A stretch of DNA of 64,000 nucleotides from Branchiostoma floridae (GCF_000003815.2 NC_049987.1:8449100-8513099); one strand, 5' to 3'. Positions 1-10,669 are shown, counted from the first letter of the stretch. Made by a program: numbers and translations. The notes: generated by a model from the letters alone, not told the origin.

Positions 1-596
1 ACCTTTAAATTGTTTTTGGTGACTGCAGAGTGTACGCACTGTGTGCATGTGTACGGCCGACTGTTACTGTGTTTCGCCATGATGTGTCCTTCCAGTGTCA
101 TCTTTCGTGCAGCAGAATAGTCACAAACAGCACACTGAAATGGTCGCTCACCCCCGTGTGTTTCCCGGACATGATTCACAAGGTGCTGTTTATTTGCTGT
201 TGAGTAGCCACAATGTCCGCAAATGTAGGGTCTCTCACCGGTGTGTTTAGCCCTTATGTGCCGTTTTAGGTTACCCCTCTGCGATGCTGAATACTCGCAG
301 TGCGGGCACTGGTGTGGTCTCCCACCAGCGTGAGTCCTGACGTGCAGCTTCATATTGGCCCCATCGTACTCACAGTGTGGACAGCAGTGTTTCTCCGTCA
401 GTTTCCTCTTCCCCGCGGCGTGTTCCGTCCTTACGTGCCGTTTCAGGGCGGACATCTTCGATGTGGCGAACTCGCATTCCCGACACCGATGTGGTCTCTC
501 CCCACTGTGAGTCTGGCTACGCAGTTTACCTGTCCCTCCATCGTCTGTTTCTGGACAGGCCTGGCTCTGGTGCAGATCTGTGGCTGAGTCTTCCAT
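1..596 (-). CDS. C2H2 zinc-finger protein, 3' part beyond the window
   Basis: The minus strand is open from an ATG at 596 to the left edge, giving 198 residues with no stop. Upstream of the ATG, reading minus, is a pyrimidine tract ending TTGCCAG, so the ATG sits at the first base of an exon behind a splice acceptor; 5' noncoding exons are probably upstream. Residues 1-35 are acidic and finger-free. C2H2 fingers lie at about 36-59, 70-89, 95-118, 124-147 and 153-176, and a sixth begins at 182. The linkers are TGERP or GGERP type. The finger at 70-89 is unusual: only nine residues separate its second Cys from the first His instead of twelve, so it may not fold normally. A nuclear DNA-binding role is expected from the family; the target is unknown. 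It is divergent from the zinc-finger gene at 5513 but differs from it in finger sequence. Confidence 0.85.
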   Translation of the reverse strand, partial: MEDSATDLHQSQACPETDDGGTGKLRSQTHSGERPHRCRECEFATSKMSALKRHVRTEHAAGKRKLTEKHCCPHCEYDGANMKLHVRTHAGGRPHQCPHCEYSASQRGNLKRHIRAKHTGERPYICGHCGYSTANKQHLVNHVRETHGGERPFQCAVCDYSAARKMTLEGHIMAKHSNSRPYTCTQCVHSAVTKNNLK

Positions 597-2140
597 CTGG
601 CAAGAGGAAAGAAAATTAGGCATAAACAATGACAGAACTTCACTTTGTATCATGTTTGCCACCATGAGATGAAAAAAATGTTTAAAAGTATACCAATGCA
701 CCACAAATGTAACTCATTAACGTTATATATTCAGATGATGCTTGACACAACATAAAAAGGGCCTGTCAAATTCCACCCCAAAAAAATGGTACCCTCCATT
801 GGTCACCATATCATGCATCTCCATGTGGAAGTCACCATCTTTAGAAATGGGTGGGGAGCATTCTGAAATAGGTCCTGACTTCTTTACTTGTGACTTTGGT
901 GATATTTTTTTAACTCTGTTTATTTCTGTTCGAGCAACAACTGCATAACCTAGTGTTCGTTTCTTTGGGGAAAGGAAAATTTGTTTCCCCGCATGGTAAA
1001 ATAAGAAATGTCACAATGTCTACAACCTCCCTTTTTTTTAAATCATATTGATACAGCGGAATCTTGTAAAAGTTGGTCCCGAAAAGCAAATCCTCATCTG
1101 ACTTCTGAGCGAAATTCTATCCCCACCTTGGACAAGTTGGACGTTCTCGGATTACCACGTACATGCTATGTGACACCCTAGAACCCAATCCGCCTTGAAG
1201 TTCGTGATATTTCCAAGATCGCCTTGCCTTACTTACAAACGTCGCTGTACTTTGGTTTTGTCAACATTAAGATTACTAGTGACCTATCTCAAAATGGTGT
1301 GATGGTACCGTTATGGGTACCGTTATTCAGTATTATTCTGGATTGCAGCTCTTCCAATGGCTGTCTTCAGGGTCTCCCCCTACCACCACCCTCCCGCCCC
1401 TACATCTGGTGTTGATTACAGGGATGCCACGATGTCACATTTTGTTTGTGTCACAACACGAAGTCAACAAGACAATACAAGATGAATGTGCCTTGCACAA
1501 AAGCAAAGATTTTAATCCTCTTAGGAAAATATTAAGTATGAAAAAAGAGGCTCGGCAACTATAATAGGTTTGGAGTAACCAGACTAGCAAAGATCCTACC
1601 ACAGTGCCATCTGTGAACAGGGAGACCGCCTGCTTGTACCCTTCCGAGCTGATCGATGAGAGCAAATTTTATTCTATCGCCATCGCCTCAACCCAGCACT
1701 TAATTTTTATCAGAAAGTTGTAAAAACAAACTCCATTCGAACCTGAAACAAAGCCTGGCCGCCAGGACGCTCTCGAAACGACGTCTCCTCTGTCAGGTTG
1801 GACGACATTTCTCTTCTACTCGATCGCGCCAAGAAACGTCAAGGGGTGAAGAAACCTCACTTTTAAAAGGTCAAGGGTTACGGTGCTTTGAACCTCCAAT
1901 AACGTCGTTGTATGTCAGATTGTCTTTCAATCGGCCGCCCATGCCGGGATACGAACATCAAACAAGAAATATGATACCCCACTTGAAACGAAATTGTTCA
2001 AGAATCTATCATGATTAGACCATAAAACAAGGAACCCTTACCGTTGGCGGTTTCAAGTTGCTGCTTTTTAATTAAAGACAACAACGGCATGGTTTGAATT
2101 TTAATATACCAGTATAGTGCGGTTCAAGAGCCACGGCCGA
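597..2140. other. noncoding interval upstream of the minus-strand zinc-finger gene
   Basis: No exon or recognisable element is visible. Short open frames at 742-948, 1224-1415 and 1435-1665 have no family resemblance. A CpG-richer stretch around 1750-1960 would be a reasonable place for a promoter or a noncoding first exon of the minus-strand gene, but no TATA box or donor decides this. Confidence 0.4.
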
Positions 2141-2144
2141 CCGG

Positions 2145-2225
2145 TCTAACTGACCCGGAGCTCAGTTTAGCCTAGAGGCGAGTGCGTTGGGTTTGTGCTC
2201 GGGTTCGATTCCCGGGAGCCTCGAG
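2145..2225 (+). repeat. tRNA-like sequence, probable SINE head
   Basis: A perfect RNA polymerase III B box (GGTTCGATTCC, 2202-2212) sits inside a T-arm with a paired CGGG/CCCG stem and a TTCGATT loop. About 30-40 bases upstream is an A-box-like stretch (either AGCTCAGTTTAG or TAGCCTAGAGG, 2159-2178). The D-arm and acceptor pair poorly, so a functional tRNA is unlikely; a tRNA-derived SINE or tRNA pseudogene fits better. A unique tail follows and ends just before the TTAA element at 2302. Confidence 0.45.
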
Positions 2226-2301
2226 ACTACTACACAACCTCCAAGAGGACAACCGCCAATACAGAGGGCTGATGACATTGAACAAGATAAATGTATATTA
2301 A

Positions 2302-5097
2302 AGAGGGTCTGCATGCTCTTTTCCGTAAGGCGTAGGCAGGCCTTTTAATTTCGCGTAATTCGTAGGGAAGCTATAATTTCATTTCACGTAATTCGTAGTG
2401 AGGATGGAAAATTGACTGTAAAGCGTAGCCAGCGTAATCTAGCCTAAAAATTTCACGTAAAGCGTAACCTAGCCTAAAAATTACCCGTAAATCGTAGCCT
2501 GGTCTCCCAAATTTCATATGTCGAAGGGTAGTCTACCAGTGAATTTAGCCCCTCAAAACACGGAAAATTGCGTTTCAGATGATCAAGATTTCAAAATTTC
2601 CCTTGCAAATCCTTTCACATTCGGTCATCGACAAGCCAAAATATGTATCGGGGGCCTCGCCCTCACCTTTTGCCGTTAATAGGAATGTTATTGAAGGTAG
2701 CTAGCTTAGTCTGGCAGCAAAATTTGCCTATCAAAATGCAGGAAATATCATCTTAGAGGTTCAAGATTTCAAAATTTCCATGGTCCTCCCGTTGCGCCGC
2801 CTCGTGCCTTTGGCGCTCGAAATGCTGAAAATATGTTGGGGATGTGACGTGTCAACCTCAAACACCTTTTTTGCTGATAGAAATGTCATTAGATTTAGCT
2901 TTATATAATATCCATCAAATCAAAATTTTCTTACAAAAACTCAGGACACGGCGTTTCAGGGGGTAAGGATTTCGAAATTTTCCCGGACATCCCTTGCGAC
3001 GCCTCACCCCTTCGGCGCTCGACATGGCAAAAATAAGTTGTGTGGCGTCACCCTCAAAAGCTTACACTAAATCCCTGGGAATCTTTAATTACTAGTAGAT
3101 ATGCCATTTAACTTTTGTCTGCCAGCGAAAATTTACCCTCAAAATGCAGGAAATAGTGTTTCAGAGAGTCAAAATTTAAATCTTCCCAGCGGAGCCTCTG
3201 TCGAGTGTTGACAGCCTTCCAGAATTTTACAGTCAAAGGTGTTCCAGATGTTGCGGGTCCAATTATTGCAAAGTTGCAAGCGAAGATATAATGACATCGT
3301 GGCTCGACATTTTCTTACAACAGAATTCGTTTGGTTTGATGTAGTCGGTAGATTTCTTTCCCTTCACTGTTGCAGGAGGCGTACGTATACTTCCGAACTA
3401 ATCTATTTGTACACAGTCGTCGTGACAGAGATGAGTCTAAACATGCAGGTAGTTCATGTGGTGGCGGTCATCTTCGGGCTGATGCTCAGTGTCAAACTCA
3501 TCACCATGGGGATAGTGTAATCAGGTATAAACTATTATTTAGGTTATTATACTAGTTAAACCACTATTATTTTTGTGACATGGCCAAAGAATTGTTTCTA
3601 GAGTATTCGCCTTTTTATTATGTTAAGTAGTGTTCTATCCGCTCCCAGCCCTTCTAACAGAGTCTTTTCGCAGTATCTTTCTGTAGCACTTCATCTCCAG
3701 GACCTGGATTCTGCGGCTGTCACTGGCGTGTAGCCCTGACTCATAGTAGTCATGGGTTACCACGTACACACAACACGGGCAGTGCTCCCAGGTTACATCT
3801 AGAGTTCGGAGGGCTGCACGAGCTGTTTCTAGGCGTATACTGACAGCTATAGTTGGCTATTTGTTCTATTGTGGGCATGAAGTACTTAGGTCCTGAGAAT
3901 TGTAGTTGTTCTTCTCGTCAGTACTCTCCAAGCAGAGGTTAGGCTCAGGCTGTTTTTTAACGTTTTTTTTAGTCGTTTTTATCGGGCTTTCGATTTTGTA
4001 TTATATCTTGCCGCGGCCGGACACAGCGTAAGAAAAATGACAAAATAGAAAGCCCGATAAAAACGACTAAAAAAACGTTAAAAAAAACATCCGGACCCGA
4101 AGCTCTGCGTTGGAGAGTACTGGACGGGTGGCTGTTACTTGAATGGGCCTCTGGGTCAGCGCCATTCTATGAACGATTTCTCCTTGCTGTGTCCCTAATT
4201 GTCATGCTCCACGGGACCTAACACTGTGAAGTTACATGCACAAAACACTGAAGTGCTCAACGAGTGGTGACTTGCAACCAAAGTCTTCTCGATAGCATAA
4301 ATCACAACATGCCGATCATTTCGGCTTTAACTTTCTGGGAATCTGTGCCACGACTCTGTGCGATATGACAACGGTCAACACGAGTACTATGCAGATACGA
4401 TAAGCTGTTGAAAATTTCCATCTAATTACGGACAGACTACTATAGTTACATATGCAAAAGGCTATTATCTCCTTCAGTCTGTTCATTCGTGATTCATCAA
4501 TCACCGGTCTAACCAGTTTTTAGGCATAAAGGCAGCTCCGAGTCCTACTTCCTACATACCAGACCATCTAAATCTACACGGGCTGTTCTCGGCATTGACA
4601 GGTAAAACTGCAGTCAAACGTTTATCTTCACTATTTGTTTGCATTGTAGTAGTTTCGTACTCTACAGAACGTTTAAATCGATAACACCAATTCGGTAACA
4701 TTTGTAACTTGTTCTTTATGTATCCGGATTTTCTTGTCCGGCTTAACTTGGTCACTCCCAATCCCTACATCCGAATGCCTGAGAATGCAGAGAATGAGTC
4801 AAAGCCTGTGTAGGCTTACGTGTGTTCATAACAACACCTACATGTATCTACTCGTTGATTTGTATTTGAGTCAATAACAGAAAAAGCAAGACAGAACATT
4901 CAGGCCGACTCTAGTATGTGGTTCATCTTTACGCTTGACAGGAAAATTGGGCAACATCTTTAAATAGCGTAAACCGTTGCCAGCCTTTCTGAATTTAGCG
5001 TAAAACGTTGCCGGCCTTCGTGAATTTAACGTAAAGCGTTGTCGACCGTCCCGAATTTAGCGTAAAGCGTTGTCAGGACCCTCCATGCAGACCCTCA
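2302..5097. mobile_element. TTAA-flanked DNA transposon, non-autonomous
   Basis: The left end is AGAGGGTCTGCATG (2302-2315) preceded by TTAA (2298-2301). The right end is the inverted match CATGCAGACCCTCA (5084-5097) followed by TTAA (5098-5101). The 13-bp core GAGGGTCTGCATG is identical at both ends. Inward of each end is a short array of about 30-31 bp units, each with two CGTWA-like motifs 6-7 bp apart (left: 2324, 2354, 2387 and onward to about 2500; right: 4967, 4998, 5029, 5060). No transposase frame is visible in the 2.8 kb. TTAA targets are used by piggyBac and Kolobok superfamilies; the G-rich terminus suits Kolobok better, which is inference. Confidence 0.7.
3921..4120. mobile_element. 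foldback/MITE with long inverted arms, nested in the TTAA element
   Basis: Arms of about 70 bases at 3921-3992 and 4049-4120 are near-perfect inverted copies, starting GTACTCTCCAA and including a T-rich core that ends in ATCGGGCTTTC. The loop is about 55 bases and contains a CCGCGGCCGG stretch. The outermost CTCCAAGCAGAGGTT motif is shared with the hairpin at 10423-10507. Confidence 0.7.
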
Positions 5098-5101
5098 TTA
5101 A

Positions 5102-5317
5102 AGAGGGTCTGCATGCCTTTTTCCGTTAAGCGTTACGAGCCATTTTAATTCACCGTTAATCGTTACCGTCCCGCTCGAATTCAACGTTAATCGTTATCGG
5201 TATATTCTTCGTGAAGCGTTATTGGTCGTTTTAATTCAACGTTAATCGTTATTTGTTATCCCGAATTCACCGTTAAGCGTTACCAAGAAATTCATCGTAA
5301 CCCGTTATACACACGAA
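5102..5317. mobile_element. solo end of a second TTAA-family element
   Basis: Directly after the TTAA at 5098-5101 a second AGAGGGTCTGCATG end begins. It is followed by six or seven units of about 30 bp with the core CGTTAAGCGTTA (5123, 5153, 5184 and onward to about 5310). No matching right end is seen before the zinc-finger gene at 5513, so this looks like a truncated copy abutting the complete one. Confidence 0.6.
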
Positions 5318-5512
5318 GTCGAATGTCAGATGGAGCCCCGGCTACAAGTGGGTGAGGTTTTAACGTCATTACGATCCGATGGGAGTGGAGCCAGGGCAGT
5401 TATTTTAGTAACTTTGCCCTTTTTGTATCAGCAAAAAGAAATAATCTGGACTCTGTTGTTGCATTCCCGATTGTTGTGTTCTTTCAAACTTTTTCTCTAA
5501 TCTAGTTCAGAC

Positions 5513-6724
5513 ATGGCAGAGACAGGTGATGGGTCTCCTACTGCTGTTCCACAGAACCACTGTGATGGGTCTCCTACTGAAGTTTTATTGGACAGAGATG
5601 CTAGTCCGTTTGAAGACAAGCTGACAGGAAACAAAGGTAGTTTGGACAAAGAGCCAGAAACACAAACTGGAGAGAAACCCTACATGTGTGGGGAGTGTGG
5701 GTACAGGACAGCTCGCAAGTCCGACTTATCCAAACATATGAGAACTCATACTGGTGAAAAACCCTACAAGTGTGACCAGTGTGAGTTTTCTGCTGTGCAG
5801 AAATGTAATTTGGACAGCCATCTAGCCAAACACACCGGTGAAAAACCCTACATGTGTGGGGAGTGTGGGTACAGAACAGCTGACAAGCGTAACCTATCCA
5901 GACATATGAAAAACCATACAGATGACAAGCCCTACATGTGTGGGGAATGCGGGCACAGATCAGCTCAAAAGTCTGACTTATCCAAACATATGAGAACTCA
6001 TACTGGTGAAAAACCCTACAAGTGTGACCAGTGTGACTATTCTGCTGCTCAGAAATCTACCTTGGACCAACATCTAACAAAACACACTGATGAGAAACCC
6101 TACATGTGTGGGGAGTGTGGGTACAGGACGGCTTGGAAACCTCACTTATGCCGGCATATGAAGACTCATACAGGAGAAAAGCCGTACAAATGCGACCAGT
6201 GTGGCTATTCTACTACTCAAAAGTGCAATTTAGACAGCCATATAGCCAAACACACCGGCGAGAAACCTTACATGTGTGGGAAGTGCGGGCACAGGACAGC
6301 AGACAAGGGTAATTTGTACAGACATATGAGCACTCATACAGGCAAAAAACCCTACAAGTGTGACCAGTGTGACTATTCTGCTGCACGGAAATACACCTTG
6401 GACAACCATCTAGCAACACACACCGGTGAGAAACCCTATATGTGTGGAGAATGTGGGCACAGGACAGCTAACAGAGCTAACCTATACCAACATATGAGAA
6501 CCCACACAGGTGAAAACCCCTACAAGTGTAACCAGTGTGACTATTCTGCAACAAAGAAATGCCATTTGGACGAACATCTAGCCATACACACCGGTGAGAA
6601 ACCCTACATGTGTGGGGAGTGTGGGTACAGGACAGCAAGGAAGTCTGCCCTATCCAAACATATGAGAACTCATACTGGTGAGAAACCCTACAAATGTGAC
6701 CAGTGTGACTATTCTGCTCAGTAA
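5513..6724 (+). CDS. C2H2 zinc-finger protein with 12 complete fingers
   Basis: The ATG at 5513 follows a pyrimidine-rich acceptor (TCTCTAATCTAG, ending 5503), the same layout as the gene at the left edge. The 403-residue frame has a 56-residue finger-free N-terminus, then 12 tandem fingers of exactly 28 residues (57-392), each with CX2CX12HX3H and TGEKP-type linkers. Fingers alternate between a YMCGECG type and a YKCDQC type, so the repeat unit is a two-finger 168-bp module. The alternation breaks once, where fingers 3 and 4 are both of the first type. The frame stops at residue 403, 11 residues into finger 13, because of a small insertion. Nuclear DNA binding is expected; the target is unknown. 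Further coding exons are not seen. Confidence 0.85.
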   Translation: MAETGDGSPTAVPQNHCDGSPTEVLLDRDASPFEDKLTGNKGSLDKEPETQTGEKPYMCGECGYRTARKSDLSKHMRTHTGEKPYKCDQCEFSAVQKCNLDSHLAKHTGEKPYMCGECGYRTADKRNLSRHMKNHTDDKPYMCGECGHRSAQKSDLSKHMRTHTGEKPYKCDQCDYSAAQKSTLDQHLTKHTDEKPYMCGECGYRTAWKPHLCRHMKTHTGEKPYKCDQCGYSTTQKCNLDSHIAKHTGEKPYMCGKCGHRTADKGNLYRHMSTHTGKKPYKCDQCDYSAARKYTLDNHLATHTGEKPYMCGECGHRTANRANLYQHMRTHTGENPYKCNQCDYSATKKCHLDEHLAIHTGEKPYMCGECGYRTARKSALSKHMRTHTGEKPYKCDQCDYSAQ

Positions 6725-6960
6725 AATCCACCTTGAAAGACCATCTAGCAACACACACACCGGAGAGAAGGCCTTCATGTGTGGTGAGTGTGGGCACAGG
6801 ACAGCTCGAAAGTCTGACTTATCCAAACATATGAGAACGCATACAGGAGAAAACACACTATAATTGTGAGCGGTGTGACTATTCTGCAGCTCGGAAATCA
6901 GATGTTGTGAGCATCTAGCTAAACACGCTGATAAGAAACTATGTGGATGGAGTGGAGGTA
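6725..6960 (+). pseudogene. decayed C-terminal zinc fingers of the 5513 gene
   Basis: Finger-coding sequence continues past the stop at 6722-6724. Compared with upstream fingers there appears to be a two-base insertion at the stop, a further two-base expansion in an AC run near 6752-6763, a one-base shift near 6853-6860, and more disruption near 6902-6910. In between, one finger is still readable (Cys-Gly-Glu-Cys at about 6777-6792, and its His pair). At least three fingers were once present here. Repeated sequencing error is possible but less likely than decay, given four independent breaks. Confidence 0.75.
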
Positions 6961-7015
6961 AAGGACAACAGAAGTTATGGTATAGATATACATTGAACAA
7001 AACAGATAGATGTAA

Positions 7016-8461
7016 GAACACGGCTTGTGTCTCACGCCATTATCAGTAACTGTGTCACAGTTAAGAACACGGCTTGTGTCTCACGCCATTATCAGTAACT
7101 GTGTCACAGTTAAGAACACGGCTTGTGTCTCACGCCATTATCAGTAACCGTGTCACAGTTAAGCTTGTGTCTCACGCCATTATCAGTAACTGTGTCACAG
7201 TTAAGAACACGGCTTGTGTCTCACGCCATTATCAGTAACCGTGTCACAGTTATAAGAACACGGCTTGTGTCTCACGCCATTATCAGTTACCGTGTCACAG
7301 TTAAGCTTGTGTCTCATGCCATTATCAGTAACCATGTCACAGTTAAGAACACGGCTTGTGTCTCACGCCATTATCAGTAACCGTGTCACAGTTAAGAACA
7401 CGGCTTCTGTCTCACGCCATTATCAGTAACCGTGTCACAGTTAAGAACACGGCTTGTGTCTCACGCCATTATCAGTAACCGTGTCACACTTGAGAACACG
7501 GCTTCTGTCTCACGCCATTATCAGTAACCGTGTCACAGTTAAGAACACGGCTTGTGTCTCATGCCATTATCAGTAACCGTGTCACACTTGAGAACACGGC
7601 TTCTGTCTCACGCCATTATCAGTAACCGTGTCACAGTTAAGAACACGGCTTCTGTCTCACGCCATTATCAGTAACCGTGTCACAGTTAAGAACACGGCTT
7701 CTGTCTCACGCCATTATCAGTAACCGTGTCACAGTTAAGCTTGTGTCTCATGCCATTATCAGTAACCGTGTCACAGTTAAGAACACGGATTGTGTCTCAC
7801 GCCATTATCAGTAACCGTGTCACACTTGAGAGCACGGAGTGTGTCTCACGGCATTATCAGTAACCGTGTCACAGTTAAGAACACGGCGTGTGTCTTATGC
7901 CTCTATCAGTAACCGTGTCACAGTTATAAGAATACGGCTTGTGTCTCACGCCATTATCAGTAACCGTGTCACAGTTAAGAACACGGCTTGTATCTCACGC
8001 CATTATCAGTAACCGTGTCACAGTTAAGAACACGGCTTGTGTCTCACGCCATTATCAGTAACCGTGTCACAGTTAAGAACACGGGTTGTGTCTCATGCCA
8101 TTATCAGTAACCGTGTCACAGTTAAGAACACGGCTTGTGCCTCACGCCATTATCAGTAACCGTGTCACAGTTAAGAACACGGCTTGTGCCTCACGCCATT
8201 ATCAGTAACCGTGTCACAGTTAAGAACACGGCTTGTGTCTCACGCCATTATCAGTAACCGTGTCACAGTTAAGAACACGGCTTGTGTCTCACGCCATTAT
8301 CAGTAACCGTGTCACAGTTAAGAACACGGCTTGTGTCTCACGCCATTATCAGTAACCGTGTCACAGTTAAGAACACGGCTTGTGTCTCACGCCATTATCA
8401 GTAACCGTGTCACAGTTAAGAACACGGCTTCTGTCTCACGCCATTATCAGTAACCGTGTCA
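7016..8461 (+). repeat. 49-bp minisatellite, about 30 copies
   Basis: Thirty units carry the core CCATTATCAGTAACCG. The main unit is 49 bp. A recurring 42-bp variant lacks AACACGG (for example at about 7161, 7303 and 7737). Each unit has ACACGG near its start and CCGTGT near its end, an inverted pair that could fold. In some early units the junction reads AACTGTGTCACAGTT, a 15-base palindrome. Copies at the right end (about 8100-8460) are the most uniform, while the left and middle carry more variants. There are no unique spacers. Confidence 0.95.
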
Positions 8462-9219
8462 GTTCTGAGTGCGCATCTGCAGTCTGGTGCATTGTGGGTT
8501 AAGGTCAAAGTTTAAGCCTTAAGAAAGTCTTGAAGAAGAGGAGCGTGGTGTAACTCAGTAACAGTAAAAATTGGTGTAACAATTTATTTCTGTCAAATAT
8601 AATGTAGACTATCCAGACACCCTTTGTACTGACATTCTTAAATAAAGGTTGTACTTTAGTTAAGAAGTGTCCACAAACTTAGATACTGTGATGTTTATTT
8701 TCTTGTTTTTTTACTAACCTGTACACTGTATATTTGTACACTAATGATTATGCTATACCTGGAGTTTTTAACTTTGTGAAAAATTGTGAAATATGCTAAT
8801 GTTTAATATAAGAACACAGTTAAGTCAATACATGCTCATTTCTGACAAGCGAAAATAAAAATAATTTGATGAGGGAACAAGCTCCATTCCTTTTTCTTTT
8901 CTCATGTGGCAGATACAGGTCAGGCAATCAACCACCAACAGACATCACAGAAATGCGCCACAAACGAGAACACAAAGGTCAACACTAGCCTCCTTCACCG
9001 GCCTTTTTGGGAAGCTTGGCAATTTTTTTTTGGGGGGGGGGGGGGGGGGGTTGGGCGGCTTTAGGTCGTTTCGCGATTTTAAACCGGGAATATTATGCCG
9101 GGAAAGGAATATATGCCGGTAAATGAATATACAACGGAAAGCTTGTACGGGCTAGGCGAAATCGGCTTCCCAGTAGGCCTGCTACTTGTCGCTATCTACA
9201 AACGCAATAATGATTAAGA
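8462..9219 (+). other. 3' flank with polyadenylation-type signals and a T/G homopolymer
   Basis: AATAAA occurs at 8641-8646 and again near 8854. Either could end a transcript of the 5513 zinc-finger gene, in which case the minisatellite would be in its 3' untranslated region. At 9023-9050 nine T are followed by 19 G, which may be an assembly or polymerase artefact. No coding exon is seen. Confidence 0.45.
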
Positions 9220-10105
9220 ATGCCTTTCAGACGGCCAATTAAACCCACAAAGGTTTTGTCGGGAGTGCCCCAAGGAACTATTCTGGGACCCCTTTTGTTC
9301 CTACTTTATATAAATGATTTACCAAATATTGTTGGGTCCAATGTGCGTTTGTTTGCAGACGATTGCCTGCTTTACCGTATTATTGAACACCCAAGTGACG
9401 TGCAAGGCTTACAATCTGACCTTGACGCACTGACTCATTGGCAAAACCAACGGCAGATGTCCTTTAATCCATCTAAGTGCCACACACTTCATATAACTCA
9501 CAAACGTAAACCAATTATTTCTCAATATGTTCTCTGTTCAGAAAACATTACAAGTGTCAAAACCCACCCATATCTTGGTGTCCAACTATCTCACGACATG
9601 AAGTGGGACACACATATAAAGTACGCAACTGGTAAAGCGAATCGAATACTGGCGGTCATTCGCCGCAACTTACAGCACTGCCCACCACGCACGGGTTATA
9701 TCAACATGTTATAAGGCGTTGGTGCGCCCGCACTTGGAGTACAGCGCAGCAGTGTGGGACCCCTATACCATCAGTGGGGCCCAGGCACTGGAAAGAGTGC
9801 AGCGTAGAGCGGCAAGAGTGACCGTCAACGATTATCGCAGAACCAGTAGTGTATCTGAAATGCTCACAAGCCTACAATGGCCACTCCTCGCTGACAGAAG
9901 AAGAAATGCACGTCTAATCACTTTCTATAAAATTGTGAATGGCATCATAAGCATACCTCCATCCCAGTACCTTAAACCAGCCCAACGCAGAACCAGAGGA
10001 AGCCACATGTTTAAATATCAGTTAACCACAGCCAAAAGAGAGTGTTTCAAATTTTCTTTTTTCCCTCGCACGGTTGTCGAGTGAACGGACTACCGGGGCA
10101 CATGC
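9220..10105 (+). pseudogene. non-LTR retrotransposon reverse transcriptase fragment
   Basis: The first frame (9220-9714) begins in RT motif 4 (SGVPQGTILGPLLFLLYIND) and includes the catalytic FADD box (about 9352-9363) and the thumb region up to NRILAVIRRNL. A two-base loss near 9711 shifts the frame; the rest continues at 9719-10084 (LVRPHLEYSAAVWDP, then ERVQRRAARV). A further one-base loss near 10083 breaks the terminal EWNGLP motif. The 5' RT motifs and endonuclease are absent. The jockey/CR1 group is the likely clade. It is cut by the gap at 10106. Inactive. Confidence 0.85.
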
Positions 10106-10205
10106 NNNNNNNNNNNNNNNNNNNNNNNNNNNNNNNNNNNNNNNNNNNNNNNNNNNNNNNNNNNNNNNNNNNNNNNNNNNNNNNNNNNNNNNNNNNNNNN
10201 NNNNN
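10106..10205. other. assembly gap, 100 N
   Basis: A run of exactly 100 N, a conventional size for an unknown gap. It truncates the retroelement on its left. Confidence 0.99.
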
Positions 10206-10422
10206 GGTAAGTCAGCCATACCCAAAGTAAACCAAGCTATGAACAGGTGATCGAACACATGGGACATATAACATAATACAAACGAATGATTTCAGATCAA
10301 GATATTACTGATATTTGTATGGGCTTTTTCCCAACTGTTAATCGACATGGGACATGTGTAAAGCACAGAGTTGTTGAGCCTCATGTATAATGTATTTCGC
10401 TCTCCCTAGTAAAGTTAATTCT

Positions 10423-10507
10423 CTCCAAGCAGAGGTTCGGCTTCGGCTGTCTTTTGACGCCCTAAGAAACATGTCAAAGATAACCGAAGCCTAACCTCTG
10501 CTTGGAG
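10423..10507. mobile_element. short hairpin MITE with CTCCAAGCAGAGGTT ends
   Basis: CTCCAAGCAGAGGTTCGGCT at the left is inverted at the right as a near match ending CTCTGCTTGGAG; the arms are about 35 bases with a short loop. It shares its termini with the larger foldback at 3921-4120. Confidence 0.65.
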
Positions 10508-10669
10508 TCTCAGTGGTATTAAAAGCCAATCGTTTATTTCTCCATGGAAAGTGCCACTTGAAAACACGTTACGTTCTAGTGGGCGTGAACAAACATAAAC
10601 AGTAGTAAATCGGACATGTTGACAACACGCGCCCTGTCACTCCATAACAAGAACCCCCCGCTATTTAGA

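Noticed and set aside
2145-2225. functional tRNA gene
   Set aside because: The B box and T-arm are good but the acceptor and D-arm do not pair properly.
3239-3520. 93-residue frame inside the TTAA element
   Set aside because: It shows no transposase motif and no codon pattern; probably chance.
7123-7380. 85-residue open frame
   Set aside because: It is only a translation of the minisatellite and repeats with its period.
7016-8461. CRISPR-like array
   Set aside because: The 49-bp units follow each other without unique spacers and the surroundings are eukaryotic; it is a minisatellite.
9023-9050. T9-G19 run as a functional quadruplex
   Set aside because: A homopolymer of this kind next to a truncated retroelement is more likely an assembly or slippage artefact; no supporting structure nearby.
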